A DNA stretch of 23,987 nucleotides from Chrysochromulina tobinii (GCA_001275005.1 JWZX01000699.1:1-23987); one strand, 5' to 3'. Shown: positions 1-9,679, numbered from the stretch's first letter. Notes: generated by a model from the letters alone, not told the origin. Program-made: numbers and translations.

Positions 1-908
1 CATCTTTGTCCCCCATGTCCCGGCGCCTTGCAAAACGTTCGGAGTTCGAGGTGTCGTTTCACAAAAATGATCAAAAAATAATAATCAAATCCCACGCTAT
101 CTTGTTGGCGCTCGCCCCCCGCACCGGTAATGCTAATGCCTCGAGAATCCCAAATCGCGAATCGCGGGACCGGGAGACCGCCCGGGTCACCTATGTAATC
201 CAAATTCCCCACCGCCCGCCGCCCGGCCGCGAGCGGCCGTGCAGCGACCATAACCGACCCAACCCGTTCACGATCGGATCAGCACGTCCGGACAGTCACA
301 CGCTGCCTCGGCGCTCGCGGGCTCGGGCGCGGCTTTGACGCGCCTCCTGAATCTGTCCACGCCTCTACGGTCACGCCTCAGGTTCTCGCGAAACCGGCCG
401 GCACCCGCTGCGCTCCGACCGCCGTCGACGGTCTCTCGTCCAGTTCTCCAGGGCCGGGCTGATGACTTTCGAAAGTGACCCTTTGAGTGTGAGCTGTGAG
501 AGTGTCCTGAGTGCTCCTCTAACGCCGCGCGGAATCAAACCGCGCCGTGGTCCGCGTGTGCGGAGCCGCACTGCGGTAAGCCGCGTGCGGAAAAACAAAA
601 AGTCACGCGGCCGGACGCTGACCCCGTCGTAACCCCGTCGCTACCCCGTCGCGTGCTCCCTGTTGCTTCCCTGTTGCCCGTCACGAGACCTCGAGAGAGT
701 TCCGACGGCGATGCCGAACGAGGAGGTGTGCTGCCACAGAGCACGCGACGCGCGAGCGCGTCCCCCGCTGAGATTTAGCAGCGTGCCAAGTGCACTGTCT
801 CTACCCCGAGCGTCGACCCGACCCGTCACCCGAGAGTGTGAGAGACCGCGCCACGCACTTACACGCACTCGTATCATGTGGGAGAGCAAGCACTGCTTGA
901 TCGAAGCC
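1..908. other. Gene-free flank (downstream of the ZIP4-like gene)
   Basis: I see no supportable gene here. Several short open frames exist on both strands, but none has a recognisable domain and they overlap one another freely, as expected in GC-rich DNA. There is an AT-rich pocket around 60-95. A short imperfect direct repeat of CCCCGTCG occurs three times within about 620-652. On the minus strand a TGTAA sits about 45 nt after the ZIP4 stop and could belong to its 3' end signal, but this is weak. Confidence 0.5.
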
Positions 909-3900
909 TCAGCCGAAAGCGATGCGCTTGCGCGCCATCGCGTTGTCAGCCTCGAGGATGCGCTTCCCCATGCGGCCCTGCCACTCGGTGCTGCGTCGGC
1001 TGCCCGCGCCGTGCTGATGCAGCTGCTTGAGGCACACCTGGTACTGCTCATCGAGCTCCTCCCGGCTGCCGGCGAGCGCGGCCGAGAAGGTCGAGAAGCT
1101 AAAGGCGAGCGCCATCCAACGCTCGGCTTCCTCGAGCTGTTCCTCCTGAAAGCATGCAACGCCTGATGAAAGTGGTCAAATGAAAGAGGTCGATGAAAGA
1201 GGTCGATGAAAAAGTAAAAGAGGCGCTCAGAATGGCACTCATATGGAACGCAGAGGGGCACCCATAAAGGCACTCAGAGTGGCCATAAGGCACTCAGAGT
1301 GGCCATAAGGCACTCAATTAGCCTTGTACCCTTGTTCCAGCTCTCGCTTAGTAGCCATCCGAGGTCATCTGGGCTGATCGGGCAGTTGGCGTCTGAGAAG
1401 CCCTCAAGAAGTTCCTTTGCAACCTCGAGGTACGGCCATGCGAGCGCGCGCCGCTCGGCGAGCTTGATGAGCCGCTTGAGCACGTACACGATTTGCGCGT
1501 AGTGCTTCGGCTCGGCCATCTGCATGCAATCGTTCGAACACATTTGGCACCCAGTGATCATCAGTGGCCATCACGAGCAATCAATAGCCATCAGTCGAGC
1601 ACTCGCCTGTAACCGCGCGAGCGCCTTCTCGAGTGCGAGCACGCCGAGCTCTCGCTGGCGCGCGCGCAGGCAGTCGTCGGCGAGACCCTCGAGCTGTGCC
1701 GCCGAGACGCTCTTGAGCGCAGCGACGCGCTCGAGCACCGCGCGGGCGCTCGGGTCGCGACGGAGCAAGGCAACCTCGAAATTAAGGAGCTGGAGTGTTG
1801 GAACGAGGTCGGCTGCCAGCTCGGGCGCCGCCGGTGGTGCCGTGGGGGGCGGCGGCGCTGCACCACCCGCCGCCGGGCCAACGCAGCCATCGCCGGCGCT
1901 CGCGGCGGACGAGGCGTAGACAGTGGCGGTGGCAGTGGCCGTGGCAGTGGCCGTGGCGGCATGAGCCTCGCTCGCAGCGAGACCGACGGCAGCAGCCTGG
2001 CTCCACCGGTGGTGGAGGCGGAAGGCAGCGGCGATGGCAGAGGAAGCGTGCGAGAGGTTCTCATGCTCCTCCGGCTCCGCGGCGCACAGAGCGCTCAGCC
2101 GCAGCCGGCAGCGACAGACGACCGCTTGGCAACGGATCATTGCATGCAGACGGGCCTCGGTGGATGGCAGCGCATTGGTCAGCTCGCACGACGCCTCAGC
2201 GAGCTCGGCGCACAGTGCGAATGACGCTTTCGACCGGCGCGCCAGCCCCGCGTCCTCGCCACCGCTGCCGCTGCCGACGACGACGACCGTGCCATCAGCG
2301 GTGCCGTCGCCGTGACCGCGACCGCCATCACCGCCTTGCGCGTTGTTGTGTGTCGCGTCGCGAAGGGAGGCCTGGGCGACAGCGAGGTTCCATGCGGTGT
2401 CAGAGAGCCACTCGATGTACGAAGGATCATCACACACGCCAGCGCCGTCGTGGCCAGCTCGCGTCGCGATGCACTGCAGGTCGGCGAGCACTGCGCGATG
2501 GAGCGTGAGCAATCGCTCCCAATCGGTTGCACTGCCCGCGCCTAAGCCCGCGCCAGCCGCACCGGCAACCAGCTCGGTGCCATCACCATCCTGCCCGAGG
2601 CGTGCGGCCGCGCGCGCCTCAGCCGCCTCGCTCGCGCCAGCCTTGAGCCGCATCTCGACGAGCGCACGCACCGCGGCGGCGAGCCTCTCGGGGCGAAGGC
2701 AGGAGGCGCCCCCCACTGATGCAGGGCCCACGGAAGAGGCAGGCTCGGCGCTGGCGGGGAGGACGCGGCTGCCGGCACCGCCCGCCTTCCGACCTGCCGA
2801 CGACGCGCCGCCCCCGCATCGTGCACTGCCCGTGCCTGCGCCCGTCGCGGCTGCGGCGGGCAGCGCGACAATCTGTTGGACGATGTGCTCAAGGATCCGC
2901 ACGCACGGCGCGTGGAACTTGGTCCCTTGGGCGGCGAGCTCTTCGCACACAGAGGCGAGGAGCAGCGTGTCTTTGGGCTTGGTCTGCAGCAGTGTCTCCA
3001 CTTGCGCGCGCGCGCCCGTGGTGTCGCCTTGCTTGAGACGCGCCTTGACGAGGACGATGAGTGCGAGGCTACGCAGGTCTCCGCCGCTCTCGCTGCCAAC
3101 GACGCTAAGGCCGTCCCCGACGACGGCACGCGCGTGCACATCGTCAGCCGACTCGGGTGTGCACTCGCCGTAGAGCCGCATTGCGACGGACGCGCGGTCG
3201 ATGGCCTGATCGGTGCGCTCCTGCAGCAGGTAGCAGTGCGCGATCGTCGCCTGTACGCGGTGCTGCCGCCGCCGGTCGCGCGTGTGCTCCAGAAAACGGT
3301 AGGCGTCCTCGAAGCTTGAGGTGGTGCGGAAGAGGTCGCCCATCTGGTAGTGGCTCACACCCGCGGCCCAGAGCTTCGAGGCGAGCGCGAAGAGGGTTGC
3401 CTCTTCGAGCAGTCGGCGGCCCGAGCAGTGGCCGTCGAGAATCGTCTCGAGGTGCTCGGCGGCTGCCGCCGAGTCAGGTGCTCGTTCGGTAAGCAGCCGA
3501 AACTTGATCTCCTGCAGCTCGGCGTACTCCAACCCCTCGTCGCTGCCCGCGGCCCACTCGCCGCGCTGCGCGAGCCGCTCCGTGAGTACGCCGATCGCGC
3601 TGAGCGCTGCCGAAATCGCATCGTTAGCGACGAAGAGGTCGATGAGTGTCGTGGCGGTCGCCCCGGGCATGTGCTCACTCGAGCGCAGCCAGTCGAGAGC
3701 GTGCGCCTGTGCCTCGGCCGGCTGATTGCAGCGGAAGAGGAGAAGAGTATTCAGCAGCGAAAAGGCGTCAGTCTTGCTCGCCGAGTGTTGGCGCAGCGCG
3801 TGCGCAGCGAGGTCGATCTCGTTCTCCTGGATGCACAGCAGCGCACGCAGCCGGAGCGCCGAGTCGCGCAGCCGGCGCACGTCGTCGATCTCGCTGCCCA

Positions 3901-4714
3901 GATCGCCAAGCAGCGCGAGGCCGAGATCGAGCAGGCGGATGAGGTCATGCCGCTCAAAGGGCGTCGTGCGCTCGACAGCGCTCGACCCGCCGGCGGCGGC
4001 GCCCCCACCGCCCCCACCGCTGCCGAGGCTGCCGAGCGGGTTGCTGAGTCCGCCGCTGTTACCGTCATCGAGGAGCTCGAAACCGCGATGAGCGAGGATG
4101 AAGGCAACGTGCTCGGCGAGATAGCGCCGCGGGCCGACCAGAAGGAACGAGCACGAGCCACCGCGCCGCTCCACGAGAGCGTGGGCGTCCTCGAGGTGGC
4201 GCTTGACCTGCCGCATCTGGCCACGGCTCCATCCAAGGTGCGCGCGGAAGCCCAGAAGCTGCAGCTCGATCTCAAGGACTTCGATGCTCTCCGGCTCGGT
4301 AGTTGCACGTAGGAGACGCGCTGCTTCGTCGAGTGCGCCCTCGGCCTCGAGAGCGTTGTTGCACATGACCCACTGCAGGCCGACGCGCGACCAGTGCCGT
4401 GCACGTTGCGTCAACTCGAGGTCGTTGAGCACGCGCACGTCCGGGGTGCTCGCTGAGATGACGGAGAGGCAGAAGGTACGTACGTGCGTGGCGACGGTCA
4501 GGCGCTTCACCTCATCGGCGTCACCGCCCTCACGCTTCTGGAGGGAAGCATTGAACGCAGCGTGCGCCTCGGAGGCCAGCAGCTCGATGTCGGAGGTCTT
4601 GAGCACGGAAGGATCATCGTGCAGCGCTCGCCGCGCCGCGTAGAGGCGGTCTGGATCGATGGGCACGGCCGGATCGCAGATGAGCTCGCGCAGGACGTCG
4701 AGGACGACCGACAT
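909..4714 (-). CDS. ZIP4: SPO22/ZIP4/TEX11-like meiotic TPR protein
   Basis: The spliced model has exons 4714-1607, 1519-1330 and 1162-909 and encodes about 1183 aa. The family forms a TPR scaffold on meiotic chromosomes that promotes class I crossovers. What I see: helical TPR-type repeats throughout, such as a segment with HYQMGDLFRTTSSFEDAYRF followed by IAHCYLLQERTDQAID, and the family signature WLSDTAWNLAVAQ in the second half. The C-terminal block WLLSESWNKG + VACFQEEQLEEAERW is restored only after splicing intron 2. Length fits plant and animal homologues (about 900-1200 aa). Insertions are low-complexity: a Gly/Ser/Ala run near residue 230, an Ala/Gly stretch in the middle and an Ala-Thr dipeptide run encoded near 1921-1962. 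The start is the first in-frame ATG after a TATA-like site. An out-of-frame ATG lies at 4779 and might be in the leader. Family assignment is by motif recognition; orthology to ZIP4 versus another TPR family would need a profile search. Confidence 0.82.
1167..1217. repeat. 13-14-bp imperfect tandem repeat inside intron
   Basis: Plus-strand TGAAAGAGGTCGA occurs perfectly at 1181-1193 and 1194-1206. It is flanked by diverged copies at 1167-1180 and from 1207. It forms the acceptor-proximal, pyrimidine-rich half of ZIP4 intron 2 when read on the minus strand. Confidence 0.9.
1271..1310. repeat. 20-bp tandem repeat, two perfect units, inside intron
   Basis: Plus-strand unit CACTCAGAGTGGCCATAAGG occupies 1271-1290 and 1291-1310, followed by a partial third copy. 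It lies wholly inside intron 2 of the ZIP4-like gene. Confidence 0.95.
1520..1606 (-). other. Intron 1 of ZIP4-like gene, GC-AG type
   Basis: This 87-nt intron starts CAG/GCGAGT and ends TTGCATGCAG. It is phase 0. The GC donor otherwise matches the GTGAGT consensus perfectly. Without removal the frame hits a stop at 1571; with removal, LARLQ joins MAEPKHYAQIV in frame. The only nearby GT would give the wrong phase. The body carries variants of TGATGGCYAYTGAT twice, related to the repeat seen in the other two repetitive introns. Confidence 0.78.
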
Positions 4715-5302
4715 GGCCGAGTCCCTCCCACGTGCGACCAGAGAGAGGTGTCGTCGACCCAGTGAGGACGTGTGCGCATCTTCACTGGTCCTACTTATAT
4801 TTGATGGCGTGCATGCAGCGGGAAGGCGTTCAGTTCAACGGGAAGGCGTTTGCATGCCCCCGAACACGTCATGAAAACGCCATCCAGTATCATTAGTTAC
4901 ATGTAACGTGAACAGTGAACTTTAATCCCACTGCACCCAAACGTGCACCCCAGCATATTTGATATTAGATTTAGAACGACGGGAACGACGCGCCACTCGT
5001 CGAGCCACTCGGACTCGGGCCCGTCAATTCTTCCGCTCACCCAAAAGTGCGCCTTTTCTGCTGCGGGATGCGGGGTAACTTGCAGTACAGTACAGCCCCG
5101 TAGCTTGTCAGCTTCCGGGCCTCTCGCACACAAGACAAGTACTGCCGCTGTGCACCACACCGAAAGGTCAAAGGACGCCGCTCGCCGGTTTTACCCCAAG
5201 CTTTCCGACGCCTCCCCCCGCCCCCCCCCACCCTCTTTCTGGTATCTCGCCAGCGCTCAAGCGCTCACCCGTTGCCCCACACTCAGACGGACGTGCCACA
5301 CG
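4715..5302. other. Intergenic region between ZIP4-like and DUF4097-like genes
   Basis: I see no supportable gene. The right part should be the 3' flank of the minus-strand DUF4097-like gene and the left part the promoter of the ZIP4-like gene. It contains a 12-bp direct repeat CGGGAAGGCGTT at 4819-4830 and 4839-4850, bracketed by GCATGC at 4811-4816 and 4852-4857. Confidence 0.55.
4794..4799 (-). promoter_or_regulatory. TATA-like element upstream of ZIP4-like gene
   Basis: On the minus strand the sequence reads AAATATAAGTAGG, about 80 nt upstream of the ATG at 4714. It is one of few AT-rich stretches in the area. A start site about 30 nt downstream would exclude the out-of-frame ATG at 4779 from the transcript. 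This is inference from position only. Confidence 0.35.
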
Positions 5303-6844
5303 TCAGCGGTAGGGCTGTTGCTTGTGCTCTGCTTTGAGCTTGAGCCGTTGCTCGAACCAGCTCTTCACACCGATGGTGACGTGAGCGTCGTCGGCAAGGA
5401 TACTGAGCTCGCATGCCTTCGTGGCCTCGACCGTTGCGCCGCCGAGTAAAAACGTCTCGCATCCCCTACGCGCGGCCGCGTCGGCGCTGCTCGACCAAGC
5501 ATTCCGCGCCTCGGCCGTCCACCACGGCGTTAAAGACGTGCTCGAGCCGGAGTCGTAACCTGCAAACGTCTTCGTGCCACTCGTCGAGAGTGGAGGCGCC
5601 GGCTTGATGAAGCCCTCAACTGAAGGCACGCCCACTACACCCCCCCTCGCCTCGGCGGCTCCCATCGCCGGCCGCTCGACCCGCTCCGCCTGGAGCTTCG
5701 CATCGAGGACGAGCTCCTTGGCACGCACCTCCGCCCGAGCCGCCATCCCCGAGGGCAAATATAGGGTCACCAGGGCTGCACTCGGTGCGACATCCGTGCC
5801 TGCGGCCCCGCCGCCGGGTGCACCCGAAATGGCGCGGCTGACGCTCAGCGACCGAAGTGTCTCCCCGGCTTGCACAGTAATCGAGCCACGGCCCGAGTGC
5901 GTCAACTTCAAGACGCCCTCTGTGGAAGACAGGGTCGAGTCGCCGCGCAAAGACATGAGCCCTTCGTTGGCGCTGAGCACCCCGACGTTCATACCCGCCG
6001 CTGCCTCCACGTCCAGCCGCTTCGCGTAGAGTGCGCGCGCCTTGAGCGTACCGCTCGTGAGCACACGCAGATCCTCGCCCATGATCTTTCCCAGCGTCAC
6101 CGAGCCCTCGTCGCCATTCTGCACGTGCAGGTTGCCCTCGACATGCTCAACCTTGACGTCGCCGCGGCCGGTCGAGATGGACGTCAGCAAGCCGCGCACC
6201 GTGTTCACGGACACATCGCCTTGGCCCACCTCGACGTGCACGGTTCCCTCGAGCCAGCCCTGCACATCGACCGACGAGTTGCCCTCGAATGCGACGTGCA
6301 CATTGAACGAGGCAGGCACGCTGATCACCAGGCCGGCAGAAGATGTGCCTGCGGCCACCACGTGCAGGTCTCCTCCGTCTTCGGTGCGCACCCACGATGC
6401 CGCATCGAGCTCGGTGCCGGTCTCATCTTTCGCCTCGAGCTCGGCAACATAAGTCTCCATGTTAGTGCGCACGACAAGTCGCGCAGCCTTGCCAGTCACA
6501 CGAAGTGTGGCACCTGGTGTGGTGCTCAGTGTAGTGACAGCTCTCGAGAACAACTTATCGATATTTGGTGCCACATGGCGGACATGCGGAAGCTGCCGCA
6601 GGAGCGACATGACGTCGTGCGCACGAGCCCCGAAGGAAGTGAAGTTGGTCAAGGTTTCGTTCTCATCGTAAATGTGTACGCTGTGAATTGCCAAACAAAA
6701 AGTCTTGGGTACGGGGTGTGAACGTTCGGAGGTGGAGCCCGCGCGATTCCTCGGCGCGCGCCGAAAGCCTCGCGACGTGCGCAGCCGCGCGCGCCGCGCG
6801 CGCAGCTGATTGGTCTCGGCGGAGCGCGAGCTAGACGGGGCCAT
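5303..6844 (-). CDS. DUF4097 / FAM185A-like beta-repeat protein
   Basis: Single open frame of 513 aa. Residues about 110-400 are a run of short beta-strand repeats with alternating hydrophobics and Gly/Asn/Asp turns (for example GDVSVNTVRGLLTSISTGRG, then GDVKVEHVEGNLHVQNGDEG). This is the pattern of DUF4097 putative-adhesin repeats and of the eukaryotic FAM185A family, whose biochemical role is unknown. The first 45 residues are rich in Arg and Ser and poor in acids, so they could be an organelle presequence. However, the stretch coding for residues 45-78 is less GC-rich and looks leader-like, and the in-frame ATG at 6610 gives an equally presequence-like start, MSLLRQLPHVRHVAPN. I therefore regard the start as unsettled. 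The C-terminal 100 residues show no recognisable fold. It is divergently paired with profilin. Confidence 0.7.
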   Translation of the reverse strand: MAPSSSRSAETNQLRARRARLRTSRGFRRAPRNRAGSTSERSHPVPKTFCLAIHSVHIYDENETLTNFTSFGARAHDVMSLLRQLPHVRHVAPNIDKLFSRAVTTLSTTPGATLRVTGKAARLVVRTNMETYVAELEAKDETGTELDAASWVRTEDGGDLHVVAAGTSSAGLVISVPASFNVHVAFEGNSSVDVQGWLEGTVHVEVGQGDVSVNTVRGLLTSISTGRGDVKVEHVEGNLHVQNGDEGSVTLGKIMGEDLRVLTSGTLKARALYAKRLDVEAAAGMNVGVLSANEGLMSLRGDSTLSSTEGVLKLTHSGRGSITVQAGETLRSLSVSRAISGAPGGGAAGTDVAPSAALVTLYLPSGMAARAEVRAKELVLDAKLQAERVERPAMGAAEARGGVVGVPSVEGFIKPAPPLSTSGTKTFAGYDSGSSTSLTPWWTAEARNAWSSSADAAARRGCETFLLGGATVEATKACELSILADDAHVTIGVKSWFEQRLKLKAEHKQQPYR

Positions 6845-6936
6845 AGCACACCCACACGCACGTGCTTATCGTGTTCTCACCTGCCTGGCCCCACCCTTCT
6901 TCGCGCTCCTTCATTACAGATCCATCTCAAGCAACC
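6845..6936. promoter_or_regulatory. Short divergent intergenic region (DUF4097-like gene / profilin)
   Basis: Only 92 bp separate the outermost possible start of the minus-strand DUF4097-like gene from the profilin ATG, so the two probably share a bidirectional promoter. If the DUF4097-like gene really starts at 6610 the shared region is 326 bp. No clear TATA box is visible. The plus-strand half is pyrimidine-rich (CACCTGCCTGGCCCCACCC), and the context just before the profilin ATG is AGCAACC. Confidence 0.5.
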
Positions 6937-7486
6937 ATGTCATGGCAGGCATATGTCGATGCTAATCTCGTCGGCACTGGTGCGGTTACGCAGGCGGGTA
7001 TCTACGACCTCCAGGGCAACCCCTGGGCGTACACGCAGAGCCCGCCGTTTGCCGCGCAAATCGCTGAGGTCGCCGCTGTTTCTGCGCACTTTGCGGCCCC
7101 CTCTGGTTTGGCGGCAACGGGTGTGACCATCGCCGGCGTCAAGTACATGTATGTGAGTGGTGAAGAGAACACGGAGATCTACGCGAAGAAGGGCAACGAG
7201 GGCGTTGCCTTCTACCGCTGCAATACGTGCATCCTCGTCGCCTACCACAACGACAAGATCCAGCCTGGCCAGTGCCGTACGGTGCTTGCTAAGCTTGGCG
7301 ACTTCCTCAAGGAATCGGTCCGTGCCATATGCCTCCGGCTCGCGTCGAATGCCCCCCCGCCCCCCCCGCGCGCGCATCGCCCTACTCGTCTATGCCTTGC
7401 AAGCCTTCCACAGGCTCGTTCTCGGCTATTGTCTTCGCTTACCGCCAACCCCCCTTGCGCTGTTCCTCTTTCGGCAGGGCATTTGA
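6937..7486 (+). CDS. Profilin
   Basis: Exons 6937-7317 and 7478-7486 give 129 aa, the usual profilin length. Profilin binds actin monomers, proline-rich ligands and phosphoinositides and controls actin assembly in the cytosol. The N-terminus MSWQAYVDANLVGTG is the hallmark WQxYVD...L start. The middle AGIYDLQGNPWA and the later KYMYVSGEENTEIYAKKGNEG match the actin-binding fold, and the end RTVLAKLGDFLKES-GI is the C-terminal helix. Without splicing the frame reads into a long Pro/Ser tail unlike any profilin; with the intron removed it ends KESGI, as the family does. The last coding exon is just two codons and a stop. The start is the ATG in AACCATGTCATGG; in-frame codons upstream lack an ATG and are not profilin-like. 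Confidence 0.93.
7318..7477 (+). other. Profilin intron, GT-AG
   Basis: This 160-nt phase-0 intron has donor TCG/GTCCGT and acceptor TTTCGGCAG/GGCATTTGA. It contains two C-runs near 7351-7367. Removal restores the conserved short C-terminus GI-stop. No repeat of the type seen in the ZIP4 and UBE4 introns is evident. Confidence 0.82.
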
Positions 7487-8153
7487 GTGCCTCGCCATGC
7501 TGTTGTGCATGTCACGCGACAAGCAGGCAAACGGGGTTGAGGGGCCCTGGCTGCGTCTCGATCGCAGGAGTTAGTGCGGGTCTGTAAAGGTACATGGATG
7601 GTGTGTCGAGGCCGCGTCCTGCGCGGTGAGGCGCGCGTTCTGGAACGGCTTAGGCGGTTCGAGCGTTCGACCGGCGATCCTACTTCGGCCTAGATCGCTC
7701 TCGGCGCCGTCGGAGTCGGCGTGGCGATGTGACCCGGACGACGGTCATTCGGGGCGCGCACTGCGCGTCGCTTGTAATTGAAGAAAGAAGAATATACACG
7801 TCCTAAAGAACTGATGAACAAAACCGTTGAAATCACGGTCGTCCAGCATCTAGACATACGCTTTTCACCCCCGACCCCCGTGCGGGCCTTACCCGTGCCG
7901 CGATGCGCGGCCGTGTCGTGCGCGGGGCGCCTCTTGTGCGGCGCGCCGGGTTGCGCCGGCCCAACGCGTGTATACTGCCCGGTGCCCGCTTGTGCCAGAG
8001 TCAGCGGCGCTGTGCAAACCGTCTCACGCGGCTCGCCTCAGATGCCTCGATGCCGCGCGGGCGAGACCTCGCATTGGGGTGTTGAGAGCGCCCCGTGGAC
8101 GAGAGCGTCCTCGCGGACTCCGCGCGAGCACGAACGCGGCTGCAAGGACTGTG
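7487..8153. other. Convergent intergenic region (profilin / SET gene 3' ends)
   Basis: I see no supportable gene. This should hold the 3' UTRs of profilin (plus) and the SET methyltransferase (minus). A TGTAA pentamer lies about 100 nt after the profilin stop, near 7583, and might be an end-formation signal, but it is too short to prove. A purine-rich patch (GAAGAAAGAAGAATATACACG) is at about 7780-7800. Confidence 0.5.
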
Positions 8154-9679
8154 CTACAAGGCGATCGGAGCGCTGCCGAGCGCCTGCAGTGCGACGTCGC
8201 AAGTCCGAATGGTCCGGAGTAATATGCGCTTCTCGTTGCGGCGCAGCTTGACGGCCATGCGCTGGTTGCGGCTGAGTGCGGCGAATAGGCGGCCATTCTC
8301 CATCAGCGCGGCATCCTCTGCCTCTGTCTGCGGATAGAGCGCGAGCACGCGCTCACAGCCCTCGCTCAGGGCGCGCTGTGCTGCGGCCTCATTCGCCACC
8401 GAGATGCGCTCGTTGTATTTGAAACTGTCGAGTGGGCCGTCCGACGGCGTCAGGCAGCATAGGCGAAGATACCTGAGAAGGCGGGGTACGCGGGGTGGCT
8501 GGTAAGTCTGCGCCGATATGAGGTAGCTCGCGGCTCTCACGCGACGATGTTTCAGGTTCAGCGGGGCGGGCTGCGTGCAAGCGGGTGGCGAGCGCGCGCG
8601 CACTGCAGCAGCTCAGAGGAGTAGCGATCGATGAGGAGCGGGAAGGCCATCGTGGGGGTGAGGCCCTGCTGTTGCAGGAACGCGGCCTTCTCGTCGTAGC
8701 GCGGGTCGGTCGGGTCGAGCGAGATCGTCACCTCTACCTCGTCGAACAGGTTGCGGTCCACCACGAAGCCGTAGAGCAGCAACAGCTCCGCATTCGATTT
8801 CTGGCCGTAGGAGATGAGCACCTGGTCGTTCTTGGCATAGGAGCGGTCGGCGTACAGGACGACCTCGCGCTCCTTGGAAAAGGGGACCTCGTTGTAGAAG
8901 AAGTAGGCCGAGCAGTACGGTGAGTGGTTGAGCAGATCGGCGTACGGCACGAGCGCAAGCTCACCGGTCTCGCGTAGGTCAATCGCGCGCGAAAGCAGCA
9001 TCGACATCGCCCACTGGAAGGCCTCGAGCGAGAAGACGCTCTCATCGAGCCCATTGGGCTGCAAGATATCGGTCAGCAGCGCCGCATACTCCCGCTCGAT
9101 TTTGGCGCGCAGCGACGCCGTCGACGCGAGAATGCCCGAGCCCTCGAGTAGAGCCAAGTCGTCCTCATTCCACAACCACGTCTGGCCGACCTCCTCGGCC
9201 GTCGGCAGGATGCGGATGTACGAGGCCCAGAAGGATTGCTGGCCGAGCGAGCGCTCGTGTATTAGCAACAGCGCGAGCGCCAGGTACTCGTTCAGGCTGT
9301 CCGGCACGATGCTCGAGCCGAGCTCGCGCTGCGCCGTCTTGCGAGTGAGGAGGAGCTTTGATGGCACCTTGACTATCTCTTGGCCTTGCGTGAGCTCCTT
9401 GCGCGCAATCAGCCCGCGGCCTGAGAGCTCAAAATCTTCGACGGTCTCCGCCTCGACGCGCAGCGGATGTGCTGCGCGTCCCCAGCCCGCCTCGGGAGAC
9501 AGGCAGACGCCGTTGGACTCGAGCCAAGTCACTAGCGCCTTCTCGCGAGTGCGACGGTCGTCGGTCGGTGCGTCGAGCAGAGCCAGGCGCGGTGCATGCG
9601 CTCGTGCTTGACACGGTATCCGAGTTGGGTCGCGTGCAGAGAACGAGCCCGCCGCAACGAGGAGGGCCTCGAGAATCAT
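8154..9679 (-). CDS. SET-domain protein lysine methyltransferase (RuBisCO LSMT / SETD3 type)
   Basis: Exons 9679-8604 and 8472-8154 give 464 aa. The family uses S-adenosylmethionine to methylate a Lys (or His) side chain of non-histone proteins; plant members act on RuBisCO and aldolase in the plastid, SETD3 on actin. Visible elements: GRGLIARKELTQGQEIVKVP at residues 87-106 (SET-N), YADLLNH at 246-252 and ISYGQKSNAELLLLYGF at 289-305, which form the cofactor and catalytic core. After the intron comes the substrate-binding domain with YPQTEAEDAALM and RNQRMAVKLRRNEKRILL. The start ATG is followed by a hydrophobic segment MILEALLVAAGSFSA that could be a signal or bipartite plastid leader, so a plastid substrate is possible. 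The neighbouring profilin is a curious coincidence given SETD3 and actin, but I see no evidence of a link. Confidence 0.87.
8473..8603 (-). other. Intron of SET methyltransferase gene, GT-AG
   Basis: This 131-nt phase-2 intron has donor CTGCA/GTGCGCG and acceptor CTTCTCAG/GTATC. Removal joins SSELLQ to YLRLCCL, the typical LLxYLRL helix of the LSMT substrate-binding domain. Unspliced, the frame ends about 15 codons later. Confidence 0.83.

Larger units (their letters stand above)
1163..1329 (-). other. Intron 2 of ZIP4-like gene, built of tandem repeats
   Basis: This 167-nt GT-AG intron (GTACAAGG...TTTCATCAG, phase 1) restores the conserved WNKGVACFQEEQLEEAERW motif when removed. In the sense direction the first part holds two perfect copies of CTGAGTGCCTTATGGCCACT followed by diverged 23-24-nt copies. 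The second part holds imperfect copies of a 13-nt TTTCATCGACCTC unit. Almost the whole intron is repeat. Confidence 0.82.

Noticed and set aside
663-1166. Plus-strand 167-codon frame and minus-strand 210-codon frame (641-1273)
   Set aside because: Both overlap ZIP4 exon 3 or its repeat-filled intron, contain no domain, and the correct minus frame gives the conserved ZIP4 C-terminus.
6862-7587. Unspliced 241-codon version of profilin
   Set aside because: It begins at GTG without an ATG, and the C-terminal 100 residues are Pro/Ser/Arg-rich and unlike profilin; splicing to GGC ATT TGA restores the family end.
7640-7680. GGTTCGAGC resembling a tRNA T-arm
   Set aside because: No matching acceptor, D or anticodon arms can be built around it.
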